DNA of 64,000 bases from Crotophaga sulcirostris (lineage: Eukaryota; Chordata; Aves; Cuculiformes; Crotophagidae). The notes under the pieces are model-generated. The model was not told the DNA's origin. It was given only the letters and a program-made list of their open reading frames with translations, and did not search any database. The position numbers and the translations under genes were made by a program. The stretch is from positions 915,487 through 979,486 of the forward strand of contig VYZB01000117.1 in NCBI GenBank assembly GCA_013397455.1, written 5' to 3'. This document shows positions 53,206 to 64,000 of this stretch, piece after piece. Numbering within the stretch: position 1 is the stretch's first letter; every line of letters starts with the position of its first letter.

Positions 53206-54277
53206 TTGTAATTTGAAATTTCATCACTTTAGAAGCCAACAAAAATCCTTACTGTTGCCTTTTATTATTAAGCTTTCTAAAATTTGAGTATTTAAAAAAA
53301 AATCATAAATGTGGAGAGAGTAGGACTTTCCTAGGGAGTATAATTTTTGGCAGCAGGCACAGTTAGCAAGCTGCAGCTGGAACTTTCAGTCTTTGAACAC
53401 CTCATTTACGACATGGTCTTTCTCTAGAATAAGCCATTTAGTGATGTTACAGCTGTTAAGGTTGTAATTCTACAGAACCAGCACATCATAGACTCTCTCT
53501 GAAATCACCAGCTATTTCAGAGGTATAAAAGGATGCATTGGATTTCAGTAGGAATTCTATATGCTAGAAAGCTTGTGAGGAAATCTGCTTTTTAACAGGC
53601 AGGTTTTCAAAGAATCTGCTTTTACAAGCCCAGCTTGTGAACTGCTGGCTAAGCAACCAGGTGCTGGTGTCAATTCCAGATATAGTAGATGTTAAAAATT
53701 ACAGCAGCACTATATAAAAATAAGAAGGGGAGAGTATAAATTCTGAAGAGGAGAACAATTTGTTTCTGTACTTCAGAAAATTTTGGGGCTTGGCTAAAAG
53801 GATTCTGGGATATGGCAGTAGAAACTGAACACGTGTGGTGCCTTCTAAGCAAACTATGAACATTTATTCATAAAGACCCTAGTATAAAACATCATTTTTC
53901 ATTATTATTCCTGATAGTAGGGAAAATATATCAGTGGTAAAACTTGGTTCTACAAAACCCATCATATAGGAACTTCAGTGCATCATCTTCATATTCCCTT
54001 GGGAAGTAAACTTATATTATCATCCTTATTCTATAACTATGTGTAGGCAGTGAAGTGTTTGTTAAGAGCAGATCAGGAGAGCAGTGCTGAACAGAGAATG
54101 TCAAAAGCACATCCACAAATGATAAAATTAAAGATTCTTCTAGACCTGCAACATATTTTTAGAGACCAGGAGAGGTAGGAAAAAGCAAGCAGTTATCTTC
54201 CTTGTTACAGAGCCTTCCAGTCCTCTACAGTAATGACCTGTCTCCCAAGCAGTTCCTCTCCAAACTGAATACACCAG
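53206..54277. other. Unique AT-rich DNA, no gene recognised
   Basis: No gene or repeat recognised. Two similar words (GGAAATCTGCTTTTTAACAGG and CAAAGAATCTGCTTTTACAAG) at about 53579-53630 form a weak local duplication. Confidence 0.45.
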
Positions 54278-54564
54278 TCACAGAATTATAGAATAATTTG
54301 GGTTGGAAGGAACATTTAAAGGTCATTTATTCTAACTCTCCTGCAATGAGCAGGAAATTAACTAGATTAAACCTGACCCTGAAGGTTTCCAGGGATGTGA
54401 CATCTACCACTTCTCTGGAAAACCAGTTCCAGTGTTTCACCACTTTCACTGTAAAAAAATTTCTTCCATATTTAGCCGAAACCTACCCTCTTTTAGTTTA
54501 AAACCATTACCTTTTGTCCTATCGCAACAGGTCCTGCTAAAAGGTTTGTCCCCATCTTTCTTCA
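54278..54564 (-). mobile_element. CR1 LINE, older 3' fragment
   Basis: TCACAGAATTATAGAATAAT, GGGTTGGAAGGAACATTTAA, CCAGTTCCAGTGTTTCACCA and CTACCCTCTTTTAGTTTAAA follow the reverse complement of a CR1 3' end. It has more substitutions than the neighbouring copy at 52881-53205, but the same subfamily layout. Confidence 0.92.
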
Positions 54565-54998
54565 TTACTGATTTCCTACTACTTCCTACCTGTGATTTGG
54601 CTTTTTCTTTGCTCAGTAATGAGCTACCTGCAAGAAATTTTCACTAACTGTCCAATATCTCTTTATAGTCTAAGCAGCTACTTTGAGTCTTCATTTCGCT
54701 TAACTATTGAGGTTTTGAGGGTTTTCTTTCTTGGGTATTTCTCCTCACCAACTGACACAGAAATTCTGCTTCTACAGAAAGGTTCATCTGGGCTCATCTT
54801 GACTTTCAATCAGATCAAGGACAAGCTGAATGCTAAAACAGCTTGTGTTCATGGTTAGCATGTCAAACTAGGTGTCAGTAGAAGGGAAAATCTTCCTCTC
54901 TTAAACCACAAGGAAGATGGCAGAGAAGCAAACTGACAGCTGGTAGGTTCATTTCAGGCAGAGGATGATACTTCAGTGATAACAACAATAAGAACAAA
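54565..54998. other. Unique DNA, no gene recognised
   Basis: Pyrimidine-rich sequence between a CR1 copy and a solo LTR. The 88-codon frame at 54592-54858 has no recognisable domain. Confidence 0.45.
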
Positions 54999-55255
54999 TG
55001 TCCTGGGTTTGGCTGGATGGTTACAATTTTCTTGCTGGTAGCTGATATAGTGCTTTGTTTTGAATTTAGTATGAGAATAAAGTTGAAAACACACTGGTGG
55101 TTTTAGTTGTTGCTAAGTAGTGTTTCTCCTACATAAAGGACTTTCCAGCTTCCAGTGCTCTGCTAGTGGGAAGATGCACACAAATCTTGTAGGGGGCACA
55201 GCCAGGACAGCTGACCCAAGCTGGCCAAAGGGATATTGTATACAATCACACTCAG

Positions 55256-55263
55256 TATATAAA
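55256..55263 (+). promoter_or_regulatory. LTR TATA box
   Basis: TATATAAA in ACTCAGTATATAAACTGGGG, placed in the middle of the solo LTR and upstream of its polyadenylation signal, as in a U3 promoter. It could still start transcription into the plus-side flank. Confidence 0.6.
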
Positions 55264-55363
55264 CTGGGGAGTTGGTTGGGGAGGGTTGAATGACTGCTCA
55301 GGATGGGTTGGACATTGGTTATTAGGTGCTGAGCAGTGGTATCATGCATCACTTGTTCTGTAT

Positions 55364-55382
55364 ATTATTGTTGTTGTTATTA

Positions 55383-55416
<34 letters not shown>

Positions 55417-55417
55417 C
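55364..55417 (+). repeat. (ATT)n microsatellite inside the LTR
   Basis: About 18 trinucleotide units, interrupted by GTT near the left end and pure near the right. It lies between the TATA box and the polyadenylation signal, so its length is likely to differ between copies or individuals. Confidence 0.92.
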
Positions 55418-55434
55418 TCTTACATTGCTGTCCT

Positions 55435-55440
55435 ATTAAA
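55435..55440 (+). promoter_or_regulatory. LTR polyadenylation signal ATTAAA
   Basis: ATTAAA in GTCCTATTAAACTGCC, about 135 bp before the LTR end. It is a common variant of AATAAA and sits where the R/U5 boundary is expected. Confidence 0.55.
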
Positions 55441-55576
55441 CTGCCTTTATCTCGATCCATGAGTTTTACCTTTTTATTCTCCCTGATTTTCCTCCCTCTA
55501 GCTTGGGCTGGAAAGGAGTGAGCGACTGGCTGCATGGTATCAGCTGCTAGTTGCTAGCTGGGGTTAAACCAAGACA

Positions 55577-58500
55577 AGAAAACATAATCATCTTTTCAGT
55601 TCTAAAGGCAAGTACCTCTCTAAGAGCTATTTAGTGTATTGTCCTAAAATCTTCAATATCAGCATGTAGGTCATGTCAATCCAAGGTAGGAGAAAGTCCC
55701 CAGACAAAAAAAAAAAAACACAAAAAAAAACAACAAAGAAAACAACAACAAAAAAACCCAAAAAGAAAAACAGCCAAAAAAGGGGGAAAAAGAGAATAAC
55801 AAACTGTAGATGTACAACTGTGAGTACATAAGCACACACAGGGATATGCGTCTCCTCTCTGCTCACAGAGCAAAACAACTTCACCTCTCACCTTATTCGA
55901 ACCAACAAAAGCAAATCTCATCTGAGAAGCATTCTGCAGTAGGACTATAAAAATGATAATTGAAAGTTTATTACTTAACGCTTGGCAAAGCCATTTCCCA
56001 TGGCAATTTGATAAATACCTTGACTTTTCTGCCCGTCATAACCTCAGACGTTTATTGCCTCATTTGCTATAACAAACGTTCAGTTATCTTCCAGCTTCCC
56101 CGGCTGTATTTAACAGACTGTATAGTGGGAATGTTACCACAATAAAAAAAAGCCAAGAGATAAGAGTGGATGTTCAGCTTTCCAGAGAACTGCACTCATC
56201 TTATGCAAGAAAAGATGCTTAATTTAAGCAGAAATCCTTCTTCAACAGACTTGGGGAAGCAACTCCTTTCTGTTCATGGAGTTTCTTCTCTCTTTCCCAG
56301 CTACAGGGAGACACATCTCCACAAGATACCGTAGGGCAGCCAGAAGAAATCACCAAGAGGCAATTTGAAATGAGGTACTTATTGCTTTATTTATGGCAAG
56401 CCAGTTCTTGCTTAAGCAGGGCTTTACACTCAAAAAAAGAATTGGGGAAGGCGGGGGTTGGGGTGGAATCCAGTATCCACAGCAGTGGGATTATTTTATG
56501 GCCAAAAGGATAAACAGAGCTGTTGCAGCAACTCACTATGTGTCCTCCTTTTGGTTAATGCAGTCTGACACTGCCGCCAGTTTGGGTTCTCTCTGCTGCA
56601 ATGAATTGCTCGGAGGCAGGGCTCTATGGACAGTGCTGCTTTGGTGGAGCAGGACAGGGTTCTCTTCCCCCCTGCAGGGCACTGGGACAAGCATATCCTC
56701 AGCCAGCAGTATGAAATATGTACTGTAACGCCGAGGGCATTTTGGAGAAGAGAAGGAAAGACATCCTGATGCTCCTTTGACCACAATGGGGTAAATACTG
56801 CCATCAAAGGACAGATCCAGTTTCATTGAGGCTAGGTAGCATTGCAATTCACTCCAGTTGCCTGGTATTTGTGATCACCAGGTTTATGTGCTGGCCACAT
56901 GGCAGAACCTGCCCTCCTTGCAGAATGTCTGTGTGTGCATGTGATAATTATGAGGCAAACCTTATCATTATCCCAGGTCATCTCCCAGTGGCACTAAGTG
57001 ACACCCATGGCACACATCCATGCAGCAGCCACAGTTATTGCATGCTCTACATTGGGAGAAGTTTGAGCTTTTGTATGAGTAAAATGGAACAAATTGCCAA
57101 GCTAATAAAAAAGAACCTGACATTTCCAGCAGAAAGCAGATAATACTCATGAAGAGGGGGAGGGGATGTGTGTGGAATTAATGGAAGATGATTGCAGTGT
57201 AAAACCTCAGTCGTGTTGTTTTCAGTGTCTCTTTTGGTGCTTGGATACTTCTGGCAGCTAAGGAAAGATCAAAACCAAAGAGACCAGTGGATAATAATGT
57301 TCTATGCAGCCAGTATTAGAAGTTCATTCTTTAGTCTGCATTTCTCTGATATTATTCTAATTAGCTGTATTATGATGATGGTGCCTAGAGGATCAATTAT
57401 TTTATATTACCAGTGAGAGATGCTGTATTAATTTTTAAACAGTATCCTTTAAATATTTACCAAAGTTGTTAAGAACCTGCCATGAGATGCCAAGATCCTT
57501 CTTATCAATAGGAAGGATTCAACTGTTTTTAGCAAAGTTCTGGTTGCTTTATCACTCAGCCAACTCCAAAACTTAAAAGGAAATATTCATCTGTCTTACT
57601 TTGAAACAACTCTCAAACCTGAAAGATTTTGTGATTTGTTTTCTTTCCATTTATTTTATTTACACTTATTTTATACTTCTTTTTTTCACCCTCAAACCAA
57701 AATTTCATCACAATCAACACCTTCCTGTAAAATTACTGCCTTTTTTGATAAAAGCAGCATTTTCTGATAGGAAAATATTTTATCACTATTTTTTCCTCCA
57801 GCTTGATCTGTGATATTTGATCAGCACATTCTATTCCCTGCACAGTAACTGTGACATCACTGTGCCGTGGGCACTAAATAAAAATTGAAATAAACTAAGG
57901 ACAAAATGGTCATCTAGCCTGAAGCAGTGGAGATGGAGGGAAGTCAATAGAGCTATGCTCAATTACACATACAAGGGGCCAAACATGCAATGTAACGTAC
58001 AAGATTTGTAGCAAGACTTTAAAACCAGACAGTTTTAACTCTTGCAGAACTCCTACCTTGACTGTTTACAGGAAAGACTTCTCATCAGCTTACTCATCTC
58101 TGCAGAGTCATACCTCACTTATTTTCCTCTCTGCTTGTCTAAGTATTTCTGCTCATATGCTATTTTAACATCAACATCCTTAAGACGAATTACTGGGCTT
58201 TCTTGGTTCACAGATAAAAAATTAGGTGGGTTTGATAGGACTGTACATTCAACAGTAGAAGTGATTCTTCATGATGCTAACCTCTGTGTTACCTTGATTG
58301 ATATGGGTAAAGCCCGTACCTCTACCTGCTGCTAAAATTTATGGGTCCAGAACAACTTTAGCCTAAAAGAGGTGTCACTCAGAGCACCCAAGTTTTACAC
58401 AAGAGGCAGGTTAAATCCTTGATATCAAAGTTTTGTCCCCTTTTTCTGCAATAAGGAACTTCTCTACAGCAATATTCTCTGTCCACTGAGAAATCTGCAT

Positions 58501-58593
58501 AAGTACCAAGGACCTTATACACGAGACAGTGTTGATTACGGCAGCAAAGGAAATTACGATCAGAGGTGAGGGAAATATTTTTCATTCTGCAGG
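55577..58593. other. Unique DNA with an A-rich tract and a GC-richer block
   Basis: No gene recognised. The A-rich tract at 55702-55796 is annotated separately. From about 56380 to 57150 the base composition is more balanced than its surroundings, and four overlapping frames of 103-111 codons occur on both strands. No domain was recognised in any of them. The rest is AT-rich and featureless. Confidence 0.45.
55702..55796 (+). repeat. A-rich low-complexity tract
   Basis: Runs of A interrupted by C or G (A13, A9, A7, ending in AGGGGGAAAAAGAG). The minus-strand reading gives a Phe and Val-rich frame that is an artefact of composition. Confidence 0.9.
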
Positions 58594-58781
58594 TGGTTGC
58601 ACATTGGGAACATGACCAGAGAGGTGATGGAATCTCCATCCCTGAAGATATTTAGAACTCAACAGGACATGAAGCTGTGCAATCTGGCATACTTTCAGAG
58701 GTGCCCCTCCTTCAGGCAGGGGTTGGACCAGATCAACTCCAGATGTCCCTTCCAACACAAACTGGTCTTTAATTATATGAC
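58594..58781 (+). mobile_element. Old CR1 3' fragment
   Basis: ACCAGAGAGGTGATGGAATC, TCCATCCCTGAAGATATTTA, CAGGCAGGGGTTGGACCAG and AGATGTCCCTTCCAACAC are the end of ORF2 and the 3' untranslated region of a CR1 subfamily different from the other copies in the window. It fades out in TCTTTAATTATATGACC, with no clear tail units. Confidence 0.8.
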
Positions 58782-59001
58782 CAAGTTTTTCAATCCTTTG
58801 TAGTCATGCAGTGCTGATGGACAGTTTAATCTTAATCATGACACCTCTTCAGACTGACTGTAAATATACAGCATAAGGATGATCCTCTCCCAAGAGGACA
58901 TTTAAGACTACACATCTGTGTTGTTACAACAGGAAGGATAAAAGGGGAAAGGGTACCATGAAGTGCCATATTTGCTGGCATATGTAAAGAAATGTCATCA
59001 G

Positions 59002-59039
59002 CTGTAGAGAAACTCATCAACTGTAGAGAAACTCATCAA
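59002..59039 (+). repeat. 19-bp tandem duplication
   Basis: CTGTAGAGAAACTCATCAA occurs twice in perfect head-to-tail order. It is a minor local duplication with no known role. Confidence 0.9.
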
Positions 59040-61257
59040 CAGAGCTATTGTGGCTCTTTCTTAAAGAGCAAGAATATTTCAGAGCAAAAATTCAATACAT
59101 AATTCAGCAGTCACAACTGTAAGAAAAAAATGTTGAGTGTTACACAAAAGCTATCAGGTCCACCTCCTTGGTGTCATTTCCTTATACCCCAGGACTCTGC
59201 ATTTTCGTGATTAGAACCTGAGAACAATCAGACAAATAGGATGGGCTGTGGGTACTATCTCAAGAGGGAAGTAGGTGGAAGTTCTCTAAGCTTTCATAGC
59301 AGGCCCTTGGCAAACACCTACGCAGAGCTGCTCATTATTGTGACACTCACAGCTTGTATCGACCCACCCGAATCTCTCTGCACTTCTCAATCCTGCAGGC
59401 CTGGGTACAGAAGAGTAATTGAAGCAGGGCACACACAGAGATCAGAGTGAAGAGAGATCAGGAGCCCAGAATGAGGATAAGCACTGCAGGCTAAAGGTAC
59501 AACAAGCACAGAGGTCTTTGGCCTGAGAGGTCCAGGGGTCAAGATATAAAGATGATGGTTTGGAGGATGCCCAAGCCAAAGTACCATTCTCATTCCTTAT
59601 CTCATATTGCCTATGTCAACAAAGTTAGGTATAACAGTAGGAGTGGAAGAAATGAGACTGAAACACCTGATTATATTAGTACGTGGCAGACTAGAGAAGA
59701 CTCAGGAATTACAAACTTTAATGCCTACCTGTGCTCATACACCACAGCAATATGTAGAACAATTGTCAGACAGGGTTGGTCCTATCTGAAAAGCTTCTCC
59801 ATAGCATTAAATTACTTTCTGCATATACATTTTGAGCCTAATGTAAAGAATATTGAGAGAAAGTGAAACCTGAAAATACTGACTAGTAGCCCTGATCTTC
59901 TTACTCTGCAGAACTTTGTTTTACAATTGTAGGAGTATTAGCTCTGAAATCAAAACAAAGAGTAAATGTGTTAGTTCTAAATTTACTGTTTCCTCTGCTG
60001 CTAACATCTATAGGTTGGCTTTTGCAATAGAAAGATCAATAGCTTTTACCTGGATTCTCTCTAATGTTTGTGTTGCAAAAGAAATGAACAGGGAGTAAGA
60101 CTCCAAAGAAGGATGAATGAGAACACTGGAAGAGGATGTGAGTTTACTGGTTGAGTAATACAGAGATCAAACAAAATTAAAATCCAAAATTAAGAACCTC
60201 CTATCACTCCATCATTCTCTGTTCTAAATGCATATAGGAATAAATATAAAACACAAACCAGTATTTTATTAATATATTTTTCCTCTTATACAGGGAAGTT
60301 TTATTAAAAGCAAAAGCCTTATTTCATAAAAAAGGGGACAGAAGAAAATTTGATCAATGTCACTCCTCATCCCAATGGCTAGGCTGCTCCTGAAAGGCAG
60401 AGTTCTGACCTTTTTTATTCTTCATCTTCCAGGAAAAGAACCCTGGTACTCACCATCTTCACAGTCCTGTAATCAGGGGGAAATTCTAGGATGCTTTTTC
60501 CCAGCTTTTGCCTAGTGGATGTGTTCCAATGTGTAGTAATAATTAAGAATTTGATTAGTCAGAGAAAACTCATCTTCAAGTGGAGGTTAAAGAATCTGGA
60601 GGGGGTGCAAGAGATACTGGCTGCAACAGCACTGTCATTAATGTTTATTTTTTTCACTACAGAATAGGAAAACCCATTCTAAACCAGAAATCCCTCTACA
60701 ACACTGGTGAAGCTCTCTCCTGGGAAACAGCAGATTAATTTCTGCTTCAGGTAGTCTTCTCTAGTGAACAAACCACCCAAATGGAGGATATAAAATTCCT
60801 AAAATCTCATGGATGGCACTTGAGCTTTGATGTTACTTAACTCTAAATGTAAGAGGAGACACAGGAGCTGCAGCTGCAACAGCACTGCAGGCAAATCAGG
60901 GTTTTTCTGAAGTCTCTTTGCTCACCTCTCCTTTAAAGAGCTTCTGAACACCTGCCGCTCACATTAACTGCAATTTGTAGAAGCCCATCTAGTCTGAATA
61001 TCAGCCCCTATGCCTGCACTAGAAAGCACATTACAATGAAGCACACTGGTACTTTTACATCAGCAAGTCATTAATAATCTAAGTAACTAATAATTACTGC
61101 AAGCCACCCGTATCAGCCTGCTTGAAAGTCTTCTATTACTGAATACGCATGTGCCAAGCAAGGAAATGTCTAACCCTTTAAACACACCATTTAGCTCAAT
61201 ACACTATCTGCACATCTGCTTTTCCAAATAGCTATTAAATTATATTGTCATACATTC

Positions 61258-61281
61258 TTTTTTTTTTTTTAAAAAAAAAAA
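61258..61281. repeat. T13-A11 homopolymer palindrome
   Basis: Thirteen T are followed directly by eleven A, giving a self-complementary AT run. It is likely unstable in copying, so its length may be inaccurate. Confidence 0.9.
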
Positions 61282-64000
61282 CCTCACCAATTCAGAACTC
61301 GCTCCTAACCCAATGAATAATTTTTGTGCCAGGAAAAGACTGAAATACCAATATAGCTGGTTAGGAGCCATTCACGGTTGCTAGGAGGATATGAACACAA
61401 CTGTTAGCCAGCAGCAGTCATGGTAGAGATTAACGTTTCAATGGATTTTTGTCTAGTTTCACAGTCTAAATTGAGGGAACAATAGAAGCTATTTTCTATT
61501 ATTGTAAAAATCTCCTATTAGTAATTCAAAGTCATTTAGTCAGTTGAACTGGCATTTGTTATAAACACATCCACCAAAGAGCTGTTTCAGAGAAGTCCAT
61601 GTTTCACCATTAGTCTCATTTAGGAAATAAAATATGATTTTCAAAACAGAACACAAGGAGTGCCAACGGGAGGTATCTACATGCTATATTTTGTGAAGTC
61701 TGTCTTCATGCCTCTCTGCCTGTCAACAGCCCAGTATATTTTGTCACTACAAAAAGCTGGCTAAGCATTTTATAAGACACAGTATTTTCTTTTTCAATCT
61801 GCAGAATGGAGAGGGAATAACTGGATATTTAAATAGTGTAAGCAAGGTATGAAAATATATTACCATTGAAGAATTTCCTTAGTCAGCAGACTAGAGACAC
61901 TGGAAGACAAGAAACCCATAGCTGAGCCTGAAGCTTATTCAAAATGCATTTATTACAGACTGAAAGAAGACACATACCTACCAACACGCGTGTGCATACA
62001 AAAAGGTACACACACAAAATTATACATACACATAGAGTTAGATAAAGTAAAAGTAGGAAAACACTTGTTTTCCATGCTTATTACTTGGATGAGGATATCT
62101 AATGGGAAAACCTAAATATCTAGAGGACCATATTCCTCTTGTTTGTGAGCATGGCTAGCAATCCCCACATCAGTCCTTATAATAAGGGTTCCATATCCAA
62201 GTACATCCTCTCCTACACTGTCTGAAAATATCCCAAGTGTTTATTCGAAGCATAGAGAAATGGTGAATGAAGACTTGTACAAACACGTCAAGTGCATGTC
62301 AACACTGAAAAGCAGACCCTGCAGTTTTAAAAGTGCTTTTATGTCACTTGTGCTGAAAATGTTTCAATTGCAGTCAGTCACTATGCTGTTGTCTCATCTC
62401 TCACTTCACTGAGCTTCAGTACTTCCTGCTGAGGGAGCACCCTTTTGCTGGCTCAAATCCAAAACCAAAAAGAGCACCCTCAGGTTTAATGATCCTGACA
62501 AAGACGAGCAATCTTGAAACAAGTTACAGAAGTGAAACCAGTGAGAAATTGAAGTACATCTCCACGTAAGCCTGGGCTTCTGCAGCAAGTCTACTCAGAA
62601 ATAGATTCACTGCCTTTCTCTTACAAAAATTGCCCCAAACTGGCAGAAACATCACAACATTTGTGATTACTGTTCTAGAATCACAGAGGAGTTTTGTGGC
62701 TTTGGACCTTTTTAAATTTTTCAGTTTAGTTGCTGTTAATAGGCATTCATGTCAGCATCTGAATTAGAGAAAGACCATTCGAAGAAAATATTTCTTACAG
62801 ACATAACAGTGAGGCTTATGTCAGCCTTTTGTTGCTTCTAGAAGGTCACTTTCTGGTTTTGCACTGAAAAAAATCTTCTTTTACACACAAAAGAGCTTTT
62901 ATTCCATAGAGTTCAAACAGATCAGATGAGCTGTCTAACAAACCACGTTTTTCATCATCATTAGATATCTCCAAGGTGTCGTGTTGTCTGATGTTATTGA
63001 AGACTAAAGTGTTTCAGCTCTTCTTGGACAGAATATAAAATATATTTGCATGAGGTTGATTGCCTGATGTCTCTGAAGATACCTGTTTCACTGTTCTATA
63101 TAATTTGGAGTTTCTAAGGTTTATGTACAGAAATATCACATTTTCCTTACTCAGCTAAGAAGAAATGAAAATAATATCTGTCCGTTGCCTGCCAGTATAA
63201 AGTGGATTTTCATATATATCCAGGGATAACTCTTGGGTGTTGGTAAGAACTCAGAAGGAATGAAATAGCCAAATTTTCAACCAAAAAAAAAAAAACATAA
63301 AAGCTTAAAATTCCTGTGAATTGGTAAAAGAATTTTCCTCCACCTATGAGTTTTGCATCTTTTTTCCTCATAGTTACTTCTGCCAGTAACTGATCAAGAG
63401 CCAGAAAGTCACTATAAACATCATTTTTATACACTAAAAATTAGTGAATGTTCTATTTACTCAACATTCTGATGAAATTACCTGATCTAGTCAGCTCTTG
63501 AATCTCTCTACTATTTCTTTCTTGGCTGGATCCAAAGAAAACATGACCAGTTCTTCAAATGTGTGCTTGCTGTAGTCCCTGTATCCTTTCCAAAACTTCA
63601 CTTCACATTCCTATTCTTGCATAGACATTTGTTCAGAATAAAATAGCCTGGCATCCTGCTCTCATATCAAGGTGGAAAAATGATTCAATGAACACTGTGC
63701 AGCCTTGTTATACAAGAAATCTGAATTTGTTTCTGTGTTGTGACACATTTTATAGCTGACTTTAGATGAGTCATTTAGTTTCTTTATGTTTCTACTCCCT
63801 TTCTGGAGAAAAGAGGGGAAAAAAAAACCCCACCAAACAGAAATAAAATCCCTCAAAAGACTCCAAAACCCACAGAACAAATAGAACTTACTTGGCTCAA
63901 GGACTGCAATGAAATGCTCATGCATGGGAGCTACACCTCCCAGGAAAGTACTTCAGATAGTGTTTTTCTCATGGTATTCCAAACACATTCAACTTCCCCT

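Larger units (their letters stand above)
54999..55576 (+). mobile_element. Solo ERV LTR, 578 bp, ERVL-like
   Basis: It begins TGTCCTGGGTTTGGCTGGAT and ends GGGGTTAAACCAAGACA, giving proper TG...CA ends. The flanking 5-mers ACAAA (54994-54998) and AGAAA (55577-55581) match at four of five bases, as expected for an old 5-bp target duplication. It contains a TATA box (55256-55263), a microsatellite and a polyadenylation signal in the right order. No internal retroviral sequence lies on either side, so it arose by LTR-LTR recombination. The ERVL-type assignment rests on recollection of avian families. Confidence 0.85.
58782..64000. other. Unique AT-rich DNA, no gene recognised
   Basis: About 5 kb without a nameable gene or mobile element. 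Local structures are a 19-bp tandem pair (59002-59039) and a T13A11 run (61258-61281). The frames at 59387-59593 (minus), 59552-59866 and 63662-63925 (minus) lack recognisable domains and overlap others on the opposite strand. Confidence 0.5.

Noticed and set aside
55627..55921. Minus-strand frames rich in Phe, Val and Leu that look like membrane segments
   Set aside because: They are the reverse reading of an A-rich low-complexity tract.
56826..57143. 105-codon Cys-rich frame resembling a secreted peptide
   Set aside because: No signal peptide, no ordered cysteine pattern and no splice context. It overlaps another frame on the opposite strand.

Overview
This window looks like AT-rich, gene-poor DNA from a bird nuclear genome. 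The main evidence is repeat content. It carries at least fifteen fragments of chicken repeat 1 (CR1) LINEs, recognised by the conserved end of ORF2 and by 3' tails made of short units such as ATTCTATG or GATACTGT. It also carries avian-type endogenous retrovirus (ERV) long terminal repeats (LTRs). One CR1 tail type (ATCACAGT units) and the roughly 1.1-kb LTR family suggest a neoavian, possibly passerine-like, host, but that is inference. I found no host protein-coding exon, rRNA or tRNA that I can defend. The window is best read as intergenic DNA or the inside of a very long intron.

Layout. 1-9.4 kb is mostly unique AT-rich DNA, with a permuted pair of CR1 pieces (2456-3286) and a compact 45-nt hairpin (8376-8420). 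9.4-13.6 kb is a repeat cluster: a well-preserved minus-strand CR1 (9403-10108), a long LTR (10206-11346) with about 45-bp internal repeats, and an opposite-strand fragment of the same LTR family (13300-13557). 18.5-23.5 kb holds a 17-base G run, two CR1 copies, a diverged LTR with a CR1 piece inside it (about 19600-20510), and a decayed minus-strand coiled-coil coding relic (about 20535-21246). 29.1-30.1 kb is an old CR1 reverse-transcriptase segment split by a younger CR1. 35-40 kb holds four short CR1 pieces. 50.5-51.4 kb has 40-bp tandem repeats upstream of a TATA box and may be an LTR-like promoter. 52.9-55.6 kb has two minus-strand CR1 copies and a solo LTR (54999-55576) with a near-perfect 5-bp target duplication. 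56.4-57.15 kb is a GC-richer unique block of unknown nature. The rest is unique DNA with short low-complexity tracts.

No set of genes works together here. The biology visible is retrotransposition history: truncation, nesting, inversion at junctions and LTR-LTR recombination. The least explained items are the coiled-coil relic, the hairpin at 8376-8420 and the repeat-plus-TATA block at 50.8-51.3 kb.
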